Shown: positions 18,357-27,801 of the stretch, in pieces | Layout: every line of letters starts with the position of its first letter | How positions within the stretch are numbered: position 1 is the first letter of the stretch | Assembly (NCBI RefSeq): GCF_026017845.1 | Contig: NZ_CP100416.1 | Span: 2,935,468-2,999,467, forward strand | Origin: Amycolatopsis mediterranei | Lineage (GTDB): Bacteria; Actinomycetota; Actinomycetes; Mycobacteriales; Pseudonocardiaceae | DNA: 64,000 nt | Reading direction: 5' to 3' | The notes under the pieces: model-generated | The model's input: only the letters and a program-made list of their open reading frames with translations | Databases searched by the model: none | Told to the model about the DNA's origin: nothing | Position numbers and translations under genes: made by a program

Positions 18357-18770
18357 TCACCCCGGGTGGACGTCCACGACGTGCACGTTCACCACCGAGG
18401 CGACCCCCAGCTGCCGGGACAGCCCGGCGCTGATCTCCCGCCGGAGCGCTTCGGCGGCCGCGCCGGCGATGAGGCCGAACCGGACCGACACCAGCACCTG
18501 CACGACGCCGTCCTCGACGGCGACGGCCGAGATCCGCACGCCGAACGGGGCCCGGTCGGCGGCGATCGTCCGGGCCAGCCGGTCGACGACGCCCTCGGTG
18601 ACCCGCAGCCGGCCGCTCTCGCCGGGGACCTCCACCGCCGTCCGCCGGCCGCGGGCGACGGCTCGCAGCACCCGTTCGACCAGGCCGGGCGGGGTCGGCA
18701 CCCGGCGCCGGGCCGCGGCGCGCACGGCGTCCCAGCGGGGGTCGGACTCGGGGTCCTCGGCTTCGGTCAT
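18357..18770 (-). CDS. Asp23-like protein coupled to ECF sigma factor
   Basis: A 137-residue protein with a charged N-terminal half and an Asp23-type C-terminal half (VQVLVSVRFGLIAG, then LGVASVVNVHVVDVHPG at the end). Its ATG overlaps the stop of the sigma factor gene by 1 bp (TGATG). Anti-sigma-like function is possible from this coupling, because many ECF genes are followed by their regulator, but no anti-sigma zinc motif or membrane helix is present. It is best described as an Asp23 family member of unknown specific role. Confidence 0.7.
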   Translation of the reverse strand: MTEAEDPESDPRWDAVRAAARRRVPTPPGLVERVLRAVARGRRTAVEVPGESGRLRVTEGVVDRLARTIAADRAPFGVRISAVAVEDGVVQVLVSVRFGLIAGAAAEALRREISAGLSRQLGVASVVNVHVVDVHPG

Positions 18771-19324
18771 CACCGCTCCCTCAACTCGGCGAGCAGCGCC
18801 ACCCTGGCCCGGTGCAGCCGGGAACGCAAGGCGCCGACGTTCACGTCGAGCACGTCGGCGACCTCTTCGTAGCTCAGCCCCTCCAGTTCGCGCAGCACGA
18901 GCGGGACGCGCTGGGACACCTCGAGCCTGCCGACCGCCCGCAGCACCGCGTCCACCTCTTCGGCGCGCACGACGCGGCCTTCGGGGCCGGGCACCGCCGC
19001 GGCGAACAGTGCGCTGTCCACAGTGGACTGCGGATCGGGGTCGTCGAGCGAGACCGTCGGACGGCGGCGGCGCAGCACGGCGAGCGCGCTGTTGGTGACG
19101 ACGCGGTAGAGCCAGGTCGACACCGCCGACTCCTGCCGGAACCCGGCCAGTGACCGCCACGCGGCCAGCCACGCCTCCTGCACGACGTCCTCGGCCTCGG
19201 CCGCGCTGCCGGTGATCCGCAGCGCGACCCGGTACATCCGGGGCGTGTGTTCCCGCACCAGCGCGCCGAACGCGGTGTGGTCGCCGCCCGCGGCCCGGGC
19301 GAGCAGTTCGGCGTCGTCGATCAC
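18770..19324 (-). CDS. ECF RNA polymerase sigma factor (SigE/RpoE-like)
   Basis: A 184-residue sigma-70 family ECF factor with region 2 at about residues 20-90 (AEDVVQEAWLAAWRSL) and region 4 at about 130-180 (LEGLSYEEVADVLDVNVGALRSRLHRARVALL). It directs RNA polymerase to a dedicated promoter set, probably in envelope stress given the Asp23 genes behind it. The GTG start overlaps the stop of the pyrimidine reductase gene (GTGA), and its stop overlaps the Asp23-like gene. No zinc-binding anti-sigma gene is adjacent. Confidence 0.9.
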   Translation of the reverse strand: MIDDAELLARAAGGDHTAFGALVREHTPRMYRVALRITGSAAEAEDVVQEAWLAAWRSLAGFRQESAVSTWLYRVVTNSALAVLRRRRPTVSLDDPDPQSTVDSALFAAAVPGPEGRVVRAEEVDAVLRAVGRLEVSQRVPLVLRELEGLSYEEVADVLDVNVGALRSRLHRARVALLAELRER

Positions 19325-20061
19325 CCGGCGTCCCGGCGGTAGCGCAGGAACGTGAAGCCGTCCTCGACCAGGATCGACGCCAGCGCGAGCCGGCGCGCCG
19401 CGGCGGGCGCGGCCCCCGCGGCGATCCGGCCCGCGGTCCCGGCCACCAGCAGCGGCGCGACGGTCAGGCACAGCTGGTCGACGAGATCGGCGGCGACGAG
19501 CCGGGCGAACAGACCGGGCCCGCCTTCGCAGTCGACCCGGCGCAGGCCGCGGGCGGCCAGCAGGTCGAGGGCGCGGGGGAGGTCGACGTCTTCGGTGCCC
19601 GCCCGCAGGACCTCGGCCCCGGCGGCTTCGAGGGCGCGCGTGTCGGCGGTGTCCGTGGTGACCACGATCGGGGGGACGGCGGTTTCGGTGAACAGCCGGG
19701 AAGCCGGGTCGAGGTCCGCGGTGCGCGTGACGACGGCGATCGGCGGGACGCCGGTGAACCCGAGACGGCGTCTGCGCTCCAGGCGTTTCGGGCCCGCGAC
19801 GACCCCGCGGTAGTTCTCGGCGCGGGCGGTCCCGGCGCCGACCAGGATGACGTCGGCGAGGTCGCGGCCGAGCAGGAAGACCTTGCGGTCGGCAGCGTGC
19901 GAGAGTCGCGCCGAGGTGGTGTCGATCTCGACGGCGCCGTCCGCGGACGCGACGAAGTTGACCTGCACCCAGGGTCTCGACAGGCCGGCCGGGTAGGCGT
20001 AGCTCTCCTCCAGGTCCGAACCGGTCAGTTCGCCCGTCCGATCGGGCCACACACGCTGCAC
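19321..20061 (-). CDS. Pyrimidine reductase family (RibD C-terminal domain) protein
   Basis: A 246-residue single-domain RibD_C/dihydrofolate-reductase-like protein. The substrate-side segment VQVNFVASADGAVEI near residue 32, the NADPH-binding GAGTARAENYRG near 76 and CEGGPGLFARLVAADLVDQLCLTVAPLL near 174 are typical. True RibD reduces the riboflavin precursor aminopyrimidine, but no deaminase domain is attached, and actinobacterial stand-alone copies may serve other pathways. It begins the minus-strand operon that continues into the sigma factor by GTGA overlap. Confidence 0.85.
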   Translation of the reverse strand: MQRVWPDRTGELTGSDLEESYAYPAGLSRPWVQVNFVASADGAVEIDTTSARLSHAADRKVFLLGRDLADVILVGAGTARAENYRGVVAGPKRLERRRRLGFTGVPPIAVVTRTADLDPASRLFTETAVPPIVVTTDTADTRALEAAGAEVLRAGTEDVDLPRALDLLAARGLRRVDCEGGPGLFARLVAADLVDQLCLTVAPLLVAGTAGRIAAGAAPAAARRLALASILVEDGFTFLRYRRDAG

Positions 20062-20200
20062 CCGATCATCCCAGCACGGCCGTGAAACACGTCTCTACCG
20101 GGGACTGCGTCTTCTGGGGCCGAGCCCCCAGGCCCCCGCCGGTGGCAAGCCCCCGGACCCCCGCGTGTGGTTTCGTTGGCAGGCCATAGGCTCCTTGGTC

Positions 20201-21220
20201 ATGCCCGCGCACCTGACCGGCCGCCGTCCCGAGCTGTCCGCCGACGAGCTGATCGGCGCGCTGGTGCCGCCGCCGCGCTTCGACGCCGTGCGGTTCGACA
20301 CCTACCTGCCCGATCCCGACGAGCCCAGCCAGGCCGCCGCGGTCGAGGCCTGCTCGGCGTTCGCCGCGAAGGTGGGGGTGCGCCGTGAGAAGAAGCGGTT
20401 CAGGCTCTTCGGCGGGTCTCCGGAGCCGGCCGGGCCGATGGGGCTCTACCTCGACGGCGGGTTCGGCGTCGGCAAGACCCACCTGCTCGCCTCGACGTGG
20501 CACGCCGCGCCGTCGCCCAAGGCGTACGGCACGTTCGTCGAGCTGACCCACCTCGTCGGCGCGCTGGGCTTCGCCGAGGCCGTGCGGCGGTTGTCGGAGC
20601 ACCGGATCCTGGCCATCGACGAGTTCGAGCTGGACGACCCGGGCGACACCACGCTGGTCACCCGGCTGCTGCAGGAGCTGATGGACGCCGGGGTGTTCGT
20701 CGCGGCGACGTCGAACACCCTGCCGGAGAAGCTCGGCGAAGGCCGGTTCGCCGCCGAAGACTTCCTGCGGGAGATCCAGACGCTGTCGGCCCGCTTCGGC
20801 GTGGTGCGCGTCGACGGGCCGGACTACCGGCACCGCGGCCTGCCGGACGCGCCGCCGCCGGTCTCGCCGGAGGAGCTGGAGTCGTCGGCCGCCGCGCACG
20901 ACGGGTCCACTGTGGACGACTTCGACGCGCTGTGCGAGCACCTGGCTTCGCTGCACCCCTCCCGCTACGGGCGGCTGCTCGACGACGTCACCCGCGTGCA
21001 CCTGCGCGACGTCCACCCGGCGCCGGACCAGAACGTGGCGCTGCGGCTGGTCGCCTTCGCCGACCGGCTCTACGACCGGGCCATCCCGCTGGTCGTGTCG
21101 GGCGAGCCGCTGCGGTCGCTGTTCACCGAGGAGATGGTGAACGGCGGCTACCGCAAGAAGTACCTGCGCGCGGTCAGCCGGTTGACGGCGCTGGCTCGGG
21201 ACGCCGTGCCGGCCAGCTGA
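20201..21220 (+). CDS. zapE: Cell division protein ZapE (AFG1-like ATPase)
   Basis: A 339-residue P-loop ATPase of the ZapE/AFG1 family. The Walker A motif is GGFGVGKTHLL (Lys92) and Walker B is ILAIDEFELDD (Asp140-Glu141). A VAATSNTLPEKLGEGRF stretch near residue 167 and the RLVAFADRLYD and MVNGGYRKKYLRAVSRL segments near the end are family signatures. In proteobacteria ZapE associates with the Z-ring; its role in actinomycetes is less clear. The last 47 bp overlap the convergent PAP2 gene. Confidence 0.92.
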   Translation: MPAHLTGRRPELSADELIGALVPPPRFDAVRFDTYLPDPDEPSQAAAVEACSAFAAKVGVRREKKRFRLFGGSPEPAGPMGLYLDGGFGVGKTHLLASTWHAAPSPKAYGTFVELTHLVGALGFAEAVRRLSEHRILAIDEFELDDPGDTTLVTRLLQELMDAGVFVAATSNTLPEKLGEGRFAAEDFLREIQTLSARFGVVRVDGPDYRHRGLPDAPPPVSPEELESSAAAHDGSTVDDFDALCEHLASLHPSRYGRLLDDVTRVHLRDVHPAPDQNVALRLVAFADRLYDRAIPLVVSGEPLRSLFTEEMVNGGYRKKYLRAVSRLTALARDAVPAS

Positions 21221-21740
21221 ACAGCACCACCGCGACGGCGAAGAGCGTGCCGCCGGCGACGTCGGTGAGGTAGTGGTAGCCCATGCCGACGAGCCCCGCC
21301 GCGGCGGCGAGCAGCGTCACCGCGGACAGCACGGCCACGACGGCCCGGCGGGTGACCACGACGAGCACCGTCAGCACCGCCACCAGGCTCACCGTGTGGC
21401 CGCTCGGGTAGACCAGGGTGTCGTTCTTCCACCGGTCGTACAGGGGTTTCAGCACCAAGGTCGTCAGCAGGATGGCCAGCACCGGCACGGCGAGCGCGAG
21501 CGCGGCCTCCCGCCGCCGTCCCGCGCGCAGGCACAGGACGACCGCGAGCAGGCCCAGCGCGAGCACGACGTACGGCTCGGTCGGGAACACCAGCGCCCGC
21601 AGCACGCCGGGGCTCAGGTGCGCGACGGCCCGCGCGGCGGCGTCGTCGACCGCGCCGGGGGCCGTCCCGCCGGCGAACGGCAGGCCCAGCAGCAGTGCGA
21701 GCAGGCCGCACACGGCGGCCGGCACCCGGATCGTCCTCAC
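21174..21740 (-). CDS. PAP2 family phosphatase
   Basis: A 188-residue integral membrane phosphatase with about five helices. The three phosphatase blocks are visible: K-x6-R in LKPLYDRWKND, PSGH in VYPSGHTVS, and the H-x3-D of GMGYHYLTDVAGG. Members hydrolyse phosphatidic acid, undecaprenyl diphosphate or similar lipid phosphates at the outer membrane face. The GTG start gives a product beginning with an amphipathic and then hydrophobic segment. The gene overlaps the end of zapE by 47 bp in convergent orientation. Confidence 0.88.
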   Translation of the reverse strand: MRTIRVPAAVCGLLALLLGLPFAGGTAPGAVDDAAARAVAHLSPGVLRALVFPTEPYVVLALGLLAVVLCLRAGRRREAALALAVPVLAILLTTLVLKPLYDRWKNDTLVYPSGHTVSLVAVLTVLVVVTRRAVVAVLSAVTLLAAAAGLVGMGYHYLTDVAGGTLFAVAVVLFSWPARRPEPAPSTG

Positions 21741-21803
21741 CCGCGCGAGGGTAGCCGGGCCCCCGGGACCCGCCGGTGGCCGCGGGTGCGTCACGATGCG
21801 GGG

Positions 21804-22688
21804 ATGCGGGTGACAGTCGCCGGGGCCGGGATCGTCGGGCTGAGCAGTGCGTACCGGCTGGCGGAGGCGGGGCACGACGTCACGGTCGTGGCGGCGGCCC
21901 CGCCGGCGGAGTCGACGTCGGCCGTCGCGGGCGGGGTGGTGTACCCGCCGGGCCGTGGTTCGGACGAGCGGATCGTGCGGTGGACCGCGGCGAGCCTCGC
22001 GGTGTTCCGCGGGCAGGACGCCCCGGGCGTGCGGTTCCGCCGCGGCCGGGTCCTGCTGCCGGCGGGCACGCCGGACCCGCAGTGGCTCCCGGCGGTGGAG
22101 GCCGCGGTCCGCGACGGCGACCGCGTCGAATTCACGACGGCGGTGGTCGACACGCCGGTGTACCTGGAGTGGCTGCGCGAGCGGGTGGCCGGGCTGGGCG
22201 TGCGGGTGGAGTACCGGACCCTGACGGCACTCTCGAGCCTGGCTGCGGACGTCGTGGTCAACGCGGCGGGCCTCGGCGCGGGTGCGCTGGCGGGCGACCG
22301 TTCGATGGTCCCGGTCGGCGGCCAGGTTGTGCACGTGACCGATCCGGGCCTGGCGGAGTTCGTGGTCGACGGGACGGGCCCGGGCATCACGTACGTGATC
22401 CCACACGGAGGCCACGTGGTGTGCGGCGGAACGGAGGAGCCGGGCCGCGCCGACACCGACCCGAACCCGGCCGTGACGGCGGACATCCTGCGCCGCTGCC
22501 GCGAGCTGGAACCGCGCTTGGCGGGCGCGGAGGTGCTGCGGTCGCTGGTGGGGTTGCGCCCGTTCCGGCGCGAGGTGCGGCTGGAGCGCGACGGCGACGT
22601 CGTGCACTGCTACGGCCACGGGGGAGCGGGGATCACCCTGGCCTGGGGTTGTGCGGCGGACGTCGCCGAGCTGGTCACGGCTGGATGA
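21804..22688 (+). CDS. FAD-dependent D-amino-acid oxidase-like protein
   Basis: A 294-residue DAO-family flavoprotein. The dinucleotide-binding start MRVTVAGAGIVGLSSAYRLA is at the very N-terminus, and the C-terminal GHGGAGITLAWGCA motif carries the FAD/substrate region typical of D-amino-acid oxidase. The VVYPPGRGSDERIVRWT stretch near residue 46 matches the SCP/substrate loop region. It probably oxidises a D-amino acid or related amine with O2, but the substrate is unknown. The ATG follows GATGCGGGG; the end overlaps the convergent glycosidase by 14 bp. Confidence 0.85.
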   Translation: MRVTVAGAGIVGLSSAYRLAEAGHDVTVVAAAPPAESTSAVAGGVVYPPGRGSDERIVRWTAASLAVFRGQDAPGVRFRRGRVLLPAGTPDPQWLPAVEAAVRDGDRVEFTTAVVDTPVYLEWLRERVAGLGVRVEYRTLTALSSLAADVVVNAAGLGAGALAGDRSMVPVGGQVVHVTDPGLAEFVVDGTGPGITYVIPHGGHVVCGGTEEPGRADTDPNPAVTADILRRCRELEPRLAGAEVLRSLVGLRPFRREVRLERDGDVVHCYGHGGAGITLAWGCAADVAELVTAG

Positions 22689-23973
22689 GCTCGGTGATGC
22701 CGCGGGCGCGGAGGTGGGCCGCGTCCGAAGCGCGGCTCTGCACCACGAACGCCACCCGCTTGCCTTCCGAAGCCAGCTTGAAGAACCGGTCGTTGCCGCG
22801 GGTCGGATCCGCGTCCGGCACCACGATCGCCGTCGTGCGCGGCTCGGGGGCCGGCGGGGTCCGGTCGAACTCCGCCGCCAGGTTCTTCAGCGCCTGGCCC
22901 GCGGGCTTCAGGCGGCGGTCGTTCGTGTACAGCCCCAGGTCGTACTCCAGCGGGTTCAGGTTCGGGACCAGGGCCGGGTTCACGTCGTGCGAGCACCACC
23001 AGGTGAAGCCCAGTGTGCGGGCGCAGGAGGCGGCGTTGCGGATCGACCGGGACAGCCACTCGCCGTACTGCGGGCGGGTTGCGTCGCTGAAGTGGATCGA
23101 GGGGGCCGCGCCGTCCTCCTGGATCCAGACCTGGCGCGCTGGGTCCGTCGCGTACGCCTGGGCCACCTGGATCAGGCGCTCCGCGTTGTGCGTGGCGAAC
23201 GCGGCCAGCGGGTCCGTCTTCAGCGTGCCGAAGAACGACGTCCACGGGTGGATGGCCACCACGTTGCCCGCGTCCGCCAGCCCGGTGCGGGTGAAGTAGC
23301 GGCCGTTGTCCCACGGTGCCCGGTCGCAGCCGACCGTGTGCGCCTTGCCGGGCGCAACCTCCTCGGCGGTCGCGCACAGCGTGCGAGCCCAGGCGTCGGC
23401 CTGCTGCGGTGTCACCGGAAGCCCGGCGTAGGAGTCCCAGTAGTAGTACGGCTCGTTCGACAGGTCGAAGCCCAGGAACCGCGGGTGCCGGCCGATTCGC
23501 TCGGCGAGGGCCGTCAGCAGCGCGCGCTGCGCGTCGAGGGCCGCGGGGTCGGTGAACCAGTTGACCGGCTTCGGCGTCGTCTGCAGCCAGTTCGGTGTCC
23601 AGTAGCGGGCCGAGATGTGGCCGTTGAACACGGTGACCTCGACGTCCAGCCCGGCCGCGCCCGCCAGGTCGAGGAGCCGGTGCAGGCGGTCGAGCTGTTC
23701 GCCGCTCACCAGGTGCGGTTCCGGCTGGAAGGCCGGCCACAGCAGCATGATCCGGATGTGGTCGAGCCCGAGCGCGGCGATGTCGCCGAGGTCGCGGCGG
23801 AGGTCGGCCTCGCGCCAGTCCTCCCACAGGTGGAACCAGCGGGTCGGCGGCGTGTAGTTGACGCCCAGCCGGAACGCGCGGCGCCGGGGAGAGGCGAACG
23901 CGGGCGCCGCCGTGGCGGCCAGCGCCGTCGCGACCGCTCCGGTGAGCACCGACCGCCGCTTGAGATCCGTCAC
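22675..23973 (-). CDS. Secreted glycoside hydrolase (cellulase/GH5-like)
   Basis: A 432-residue secreted protein. The N-terminus has a Tat-like signal (KRRSVLTGAVATALAATAAP) ending near AFA-SP. A TIM barrel follows, with DLSNEPYYYWD (acid/base Glu) near residue 173, HPWTSFFG in the middle and WIQEDGAAP (candidate nucleophile Glu) near 285. This layout resembles GH5/clan GH-A enzymes that cleave beta-linked polysaccharides; the exact substrate is not evident. No carbohydrate-binding module is present. It is convergent with the DAO-like gene and 28 codons from the next gene downstream. Confidence 0.82.
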   Translation of the reverse strand: MTDLKRRSVLTGAVATALAATAAPAFASPRRRAFRLGVNYTPPTRWFHLWEDWREADLRRDLGDIAALGLDHIRIMLLWPAFQPEPHLVSGEQLDRLHRLLDLAGAAGLDVEVTVFNGHISARYWTPNWLQTTPKPVNWFTDPAALDAQRALLTALAERIGRHPRFLGFDLSNEPYYYWDSYAGLPVTPQQADAWARTLCATAEEVAPGKAHTVGCDRAPWDNGRYFTRTGLADAGNVVAIHPWTSFFGTLKTDPLAAFATHNAERLIQVAQAYATDPARQVWIQEDGAAPSIHFSDATRPQYGEWLSRSIRNAASCARTLGFTWWCSHDVNPALVPNLNPLEYDLGLYTNDRRLKPAGQALKNLAAEFDRTPPAPEPRTTAIVVPDADPTRGNDRFFKLASEGKRVAFVVQSRASDAAHLRARGITELIQP

Positions 23974-24057
23974 GCCGCCTCCCTCGCCGTCACCCGTTCA
24001 CGAACATCTAGCACGGCGGGGAATTCGTTCTCCAGGCTTGACCGGCAACCTGTCCGG

Positions 24058-25416
24058 TCAGGTCCCCGAGAAGGCGGCGTGGTCGGCCTCCGTCCGGTCG
24101 GCGTACCGCACGGCGTACGCGCCCATCGCCTCGTCGAGCTCCGAGTCGTCGGCGAAGTAGCCCGAAAGCAGCTTGGGGTGCAGCGATCGCGTGTGGGCGC
24201 GGGCGAGCAGCGCTCCGGCCAGCCGGCCGTAGTCGTCGAGGTGGTCCTTCTCCAGCGCCGCCGGGTCGATGTCGCCCTTGAGGTTGCGGAACTGCCGGAC
24301 GATGTACGGGAGGCCGTCGATCGTGGTCCAGCCGAGGAGGATGTCGGTCTCGGCCTGCACCAGCCGGGCGCCGTCGACGATCCGGCGGCCTTCGTGCGCC
24401 GCCTCCGGCAGGTCCAGGTACGGCGCCAGTGCGGGCCGCTGGGCCTGTTTCACCTGCAGCACCAGGTCTTCGTCGTCGTTGCCGTGCAATAGGGCGACGT
24501 AGCTGCGCAGCCCGACGCTGCCCGTGCCGACCACCCGGAAGGCGACGTCGGCGAGCCGGTAGCGCGCGATGAGCGTGCGCCGGGATTCCCGCAGGGTGTC
24601 CACATAGGACGCGAGGCCGGCCGCGACGGCCTCGGCCGTCCGCTCGTCGACGTGGGTCAGCACCGGCGGGTCCGCGACGAACCGGTGGCGGGCCAGGCCG
24701 GTCTCGTGGTCGTCGACGCGCTCGGTCCACCGCGCCGCCACCCTCGCGTGATCGTTCTTGCGGGCCTTCTCGGCCGCGTCGGCGAAGTCGTCGATCAGCT
24801 CGTCGGCGCGCGCCTTCGACAGCACCGACGAGTCCGGCAGCGCGTTCCAGCTTCGCAAGAACGGCAGCTCGGCCAGTGCGCGGATCGTCCGGCGGTAGGA
24901 TTTCACGGCGTCTTCGGCGGCCTGGCGGCAGCCCGATTCGCGGATGCCGCCTTCGCGGCCGGCGAGCACGAGGCCGGCGGCGAGCCGCTTGAGGTCCCAC
25001 TCCCACGGGCCCGGCACGGTCTCGTCGAAGTCGTTGATGTCCATCACGATCTTGCCCTCGGGCGTGCCGTAGAGCCCGAAGTTCGCCGCGTGCGCGTCGC
25101 CGCAGAGCTGCGCGCCGACCCCGGACGACGGCGTGCCGGCGAGGTCGGCGCCCATCAGCCCGGCCGCGCCGCGGAAGAACGTGAACGGCGAGGCCAGCAT
25201 CCGCTCCCGCCGCAGCTCCACGAGTTCCGGCAGCCGCCCGGCGTTGGTGGCTTCGAAGTACTCGCGCGGCGACGGCCGGTCGTCGGCGGCCGCCGGGTGG
25301 TCGTGCGCCGCGGCCGGCGTCTTTGCGCGGAGCCGCTTCCCCTGTTCGTACAGCTCGGCCGGCGTCACGCTGTCGGTGCCGACCAGCGGCCGTTCTGCCC
25401 AGTCCCCTGATCCCAT
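24058..25416 (-). CDS. DUF2252 family protein (kinase-fold-like)
   Basis: A 452-residue protein of DUF2252. Diagnostic segments are SPFTFFRGAAGLMGADLA near residue 77, CGDAHAANFG near 110 and MDINDFDETVPGPWEWDLKRLA near 128, which resemble the catalytic and Mg-binding loops of aminoglycoside-phosphotransferase-type folds. The substrate is unknown. The C-terminal half ends GDIDPAALEKDHLDDYGRLAG and further helices. A stem (25424-25446) sits directly in front of the ATG and could occlude ribosome access or act as an operator. Confidence 0.85.
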   Translation of the reverse strand: MGSGDWAERPLVGTDSVTPAELYEQGKRLRAKTPAAAHDHPAAADDRPSPREYFEATNAGRLPELVELRRERMLASPFTFFRGAAGLMGADLAGTPSSGVGAQLCGDAHAANFGLYGTPEGKIVMDINDFDETVPGPWEWDLKRLAAGLVLAGREGGIRESGCRQAAEDAVKSYRRTIRALAELPFLRSWNALPDSSVLSKARADELIDDFADAAEKARKNDHARVAARWTERVDDHETGLARHRFVADPPVLTHVDERTAEAVAAGLASYVDTLRESRRTLIARYRLADVAFRVVGTGSVGLRSYVALLHGNDDEDLVLQVKQAQRPALAPYLDLPEAAHEGRRIVDGARLVQAETDILLGWTTIDGLPYIVRQFRNLKGDIDPAALEKDHLDDYGRLAGALLARAHTRSLHPKLLSGYFADDSELDEAMGAYAVRYADRTEADHAAFSGT

Positions 25417-25423
25417 ACCGGGC

Positions 25424-25446
25424 ACAACGTCCGAAAGGGACGTTGT
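25424..25446. promoter_or_regulatory. Hairpin/operator immediately before DUF2252 start
   Basis: Perfect 9-bp inverted repeat ACAACGTCC / GGACGTTGT with a 5-nt loop, ending 8 bp from the ATG of the DUF2252 gene. It could serve as a protein-binding dyad or an RNA hairpin over the ribosome-binding region. Confidence 0.5.
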
Positions 25447-25582
25447 GCTCCCGGACGCGCGCCGACGGGGGGCGACGGTCAGTCCGGCGAGGTGGGCGCT
25501 CCTCGGCGGGGCCGAGGGGTGGCCGATCGGCCGAGCCGGGTCGGCTGCTCGATCGGGTGCCGGACGTTGTGCTCCCGGACGC
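25438..25582. repeat. Direct repeat pair in the rocD - DUF2252 gap
   Basis: A 21-bp sequence beginning GGACGTTGTGCTCCCGGAC occurs twice, at 25438-25458 and 25562-25582, 124 bp apart. Each copy carries one arm of a hairpin: the first belongs to the dyad before DUF2252, the second leads into the rocD terminator. No gene is seen in this 206-bp gap. Confidence 0.7.
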
Positions 25583-25614
25583 CGCCGGGGCGGGAGGCTC
25601 ACCCGGCGGCGTCC
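25577..25614 (-). terminator. rocD terminator hairpin
   Basis: Perfect 13-bp stem GGACGCCGCCGGG / CCCGGCGGCGTCC with a 12-nt loop, starting 9 bp beyond the rocD stop codon. Confidence 0.75.
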
Positions 25615-25622
25615 GGGTGGTT

Positions 25623-26855
<1,233 letters not shown>

Positions 26856-26978
26856 GTGTTCAGGTTAGAGGCAGAACACGCAGACTTCAGCCGGGAATCG
26901 TTGCTTTCACCCGGTGTTCGTTGCGCAATATGCACGTTACACCCCCGAAACAGTGCGTGCCGATTGACGGCCTGCTTG

Positions 26979-26994
26979 GTAAGTCGTAACTTAC
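26979..26994. promoter_or_regulatory. Operator-like dyad before the ArsR-type regulator
   Basis: GTAAGT-CGTA-ACTTAC, a perfect 6-bp inverted repeat with 4-bp spacer, ends 5 bp before the GTG start. A further ACTTAC lies inside the first codons. The position suits autoregulation by the ArsR-family protein encoded next. Confidence 0.6.
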
Positions 26995-26999
26995 CGTTC

Positions 27000-27320
27000 G
27001 TGGCGACTTACGGAAGCGATCAGCTGGCCGCCCTCGCCGACCCTTCGCGCCGCGCCATCTTCGAAGCGCTGCGTGACGGGCCGCGCGCCGTCGGCGAGCT
27101 GGCCGCGGACCTGCCGATCAGTCGGCCGGCCGTCTCCCAGCACCTCAAGGTGCTCAAAGAGGCCGGCCTGGTCACCGACCGGGCGGTCGGCACCAAGCGG
27201 CTCTATCGGCTGGAACCGGCCGGGATCGCCGCCCTGCGCGCCTACCTCGACGGGATGTGGTCGGACGCGCTGAAGGCCTTCGCCGAGCTGGCGGAACAAA
27301 CCGAAGAGGAGCAGTCATGA
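27000..27320 (+). CDS. ArsR family transcriptional regulator
   Basis: A 106-residue winged-helix repressor. LADPSRRAIFEALRDGPRAVGELA is followed by the recognition helix RPAVSQHLKVLKEAGLV and a wing (VGTKRLYRLEP). The metal-binding cysteines of true ArsR/SmtB sensors are absent, so the ligand is probably not a metal. It is coupled by ATGA overlap to an SRPBCC protein, a very common actinobacterial pair. The GTG start lies only 5 bp after a dyad, so the mRNA may be nearly leaderless. Confidence 0.9.
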   Translation: MATYGSDQLAALADPSRRAIFEALRDGPRAVGELAADLPISRPAVSQHLKVLKEAGLVTDRAVGTKRLYRLEPAGIAALRAYLDGMWSDALKAFAELAEQTEEEQS

Positions 27321-27784
27321 CTTTGGAACCGATCCGCAAGAGCATCACCGTCGCGTGTTCGCGCGAGCACGCGTTCAAGACCTACACCGCAGCGTTCGAC
27401 AGCTGGTGGCCGCGGCAGCACCACATCGGGGCCGGCGAGCTCGCCGAGGCCGTCCTCGAGCCGAAGGAAGGCGGGCGCTGGTACGAGCGCACGGTCGACG
27501 GCGCCGAGTGCGAGTGGGGCGAGGTGCTCGTCTGGGAGCCCCCTGCCCGGGTGGTCCTGTCCTGGCGGATCGACGGCGATTGGCGGATCGACCCGGACCC
27601 GGCGAACGCCAGCGAGATCGAGGTCAGATTCATCGAGGAGGGGCCGCGCAGCACCCGCGTCGAGCTGGAGCACCGGAACTTCGAACGACACGGCGAGACC
27701 GGTCCGAAGGTCCGCGAAGGCGTCTCCGGTGAGGGCGGGCACGGTGCCCTGCTGAAACTCTTCGCCGAGAAAGCCGCCGCCTGA
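27317..27784 (+). CDS. SRPBCC (AHSA1/START-like) domain protein
   Basis: A 155-residue single-domain SRPBCC protein with the helix-grip fold. The first strand IRKSITVACSREHAFKTYT, then WWPRQHHIG, EGGRWYER and the conserved WGEVLVWEPPARVVLSW segment are family features. Such proteins bind hydrophobic ligands in a central cavity; in ArsR-coupled operons their function is unknown but probably linked to ligand sensing or detoxification. It overlaps the regulator by 4 bp. Confidence 0.88.
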   Translation: MTLEPIRKSITVACSREHAFKTYTAAFDSWWPRQHHIGAGELAEAVLEPKEGGRWYERTVDGAECEWGEVLVWEPPARVVLSWRIDGDWRIDPDPANASEIEVRFIEEGPRSTRVELEHRNFERHGETGPKVREGVSGEGGHGALLKLFAEKAAA

Positions 27785-27801
27785 ACGAGTAGTTTCGGCG
27801 G

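Noticed and set aside
18357..18770. Zinc-binding anti-sigma factor after the ECF gene
   Set aside because: The overlapping gene lacks the HxxxCxxC motif and any membrane helix; its C-terminal half matches Asp23-type proteins.
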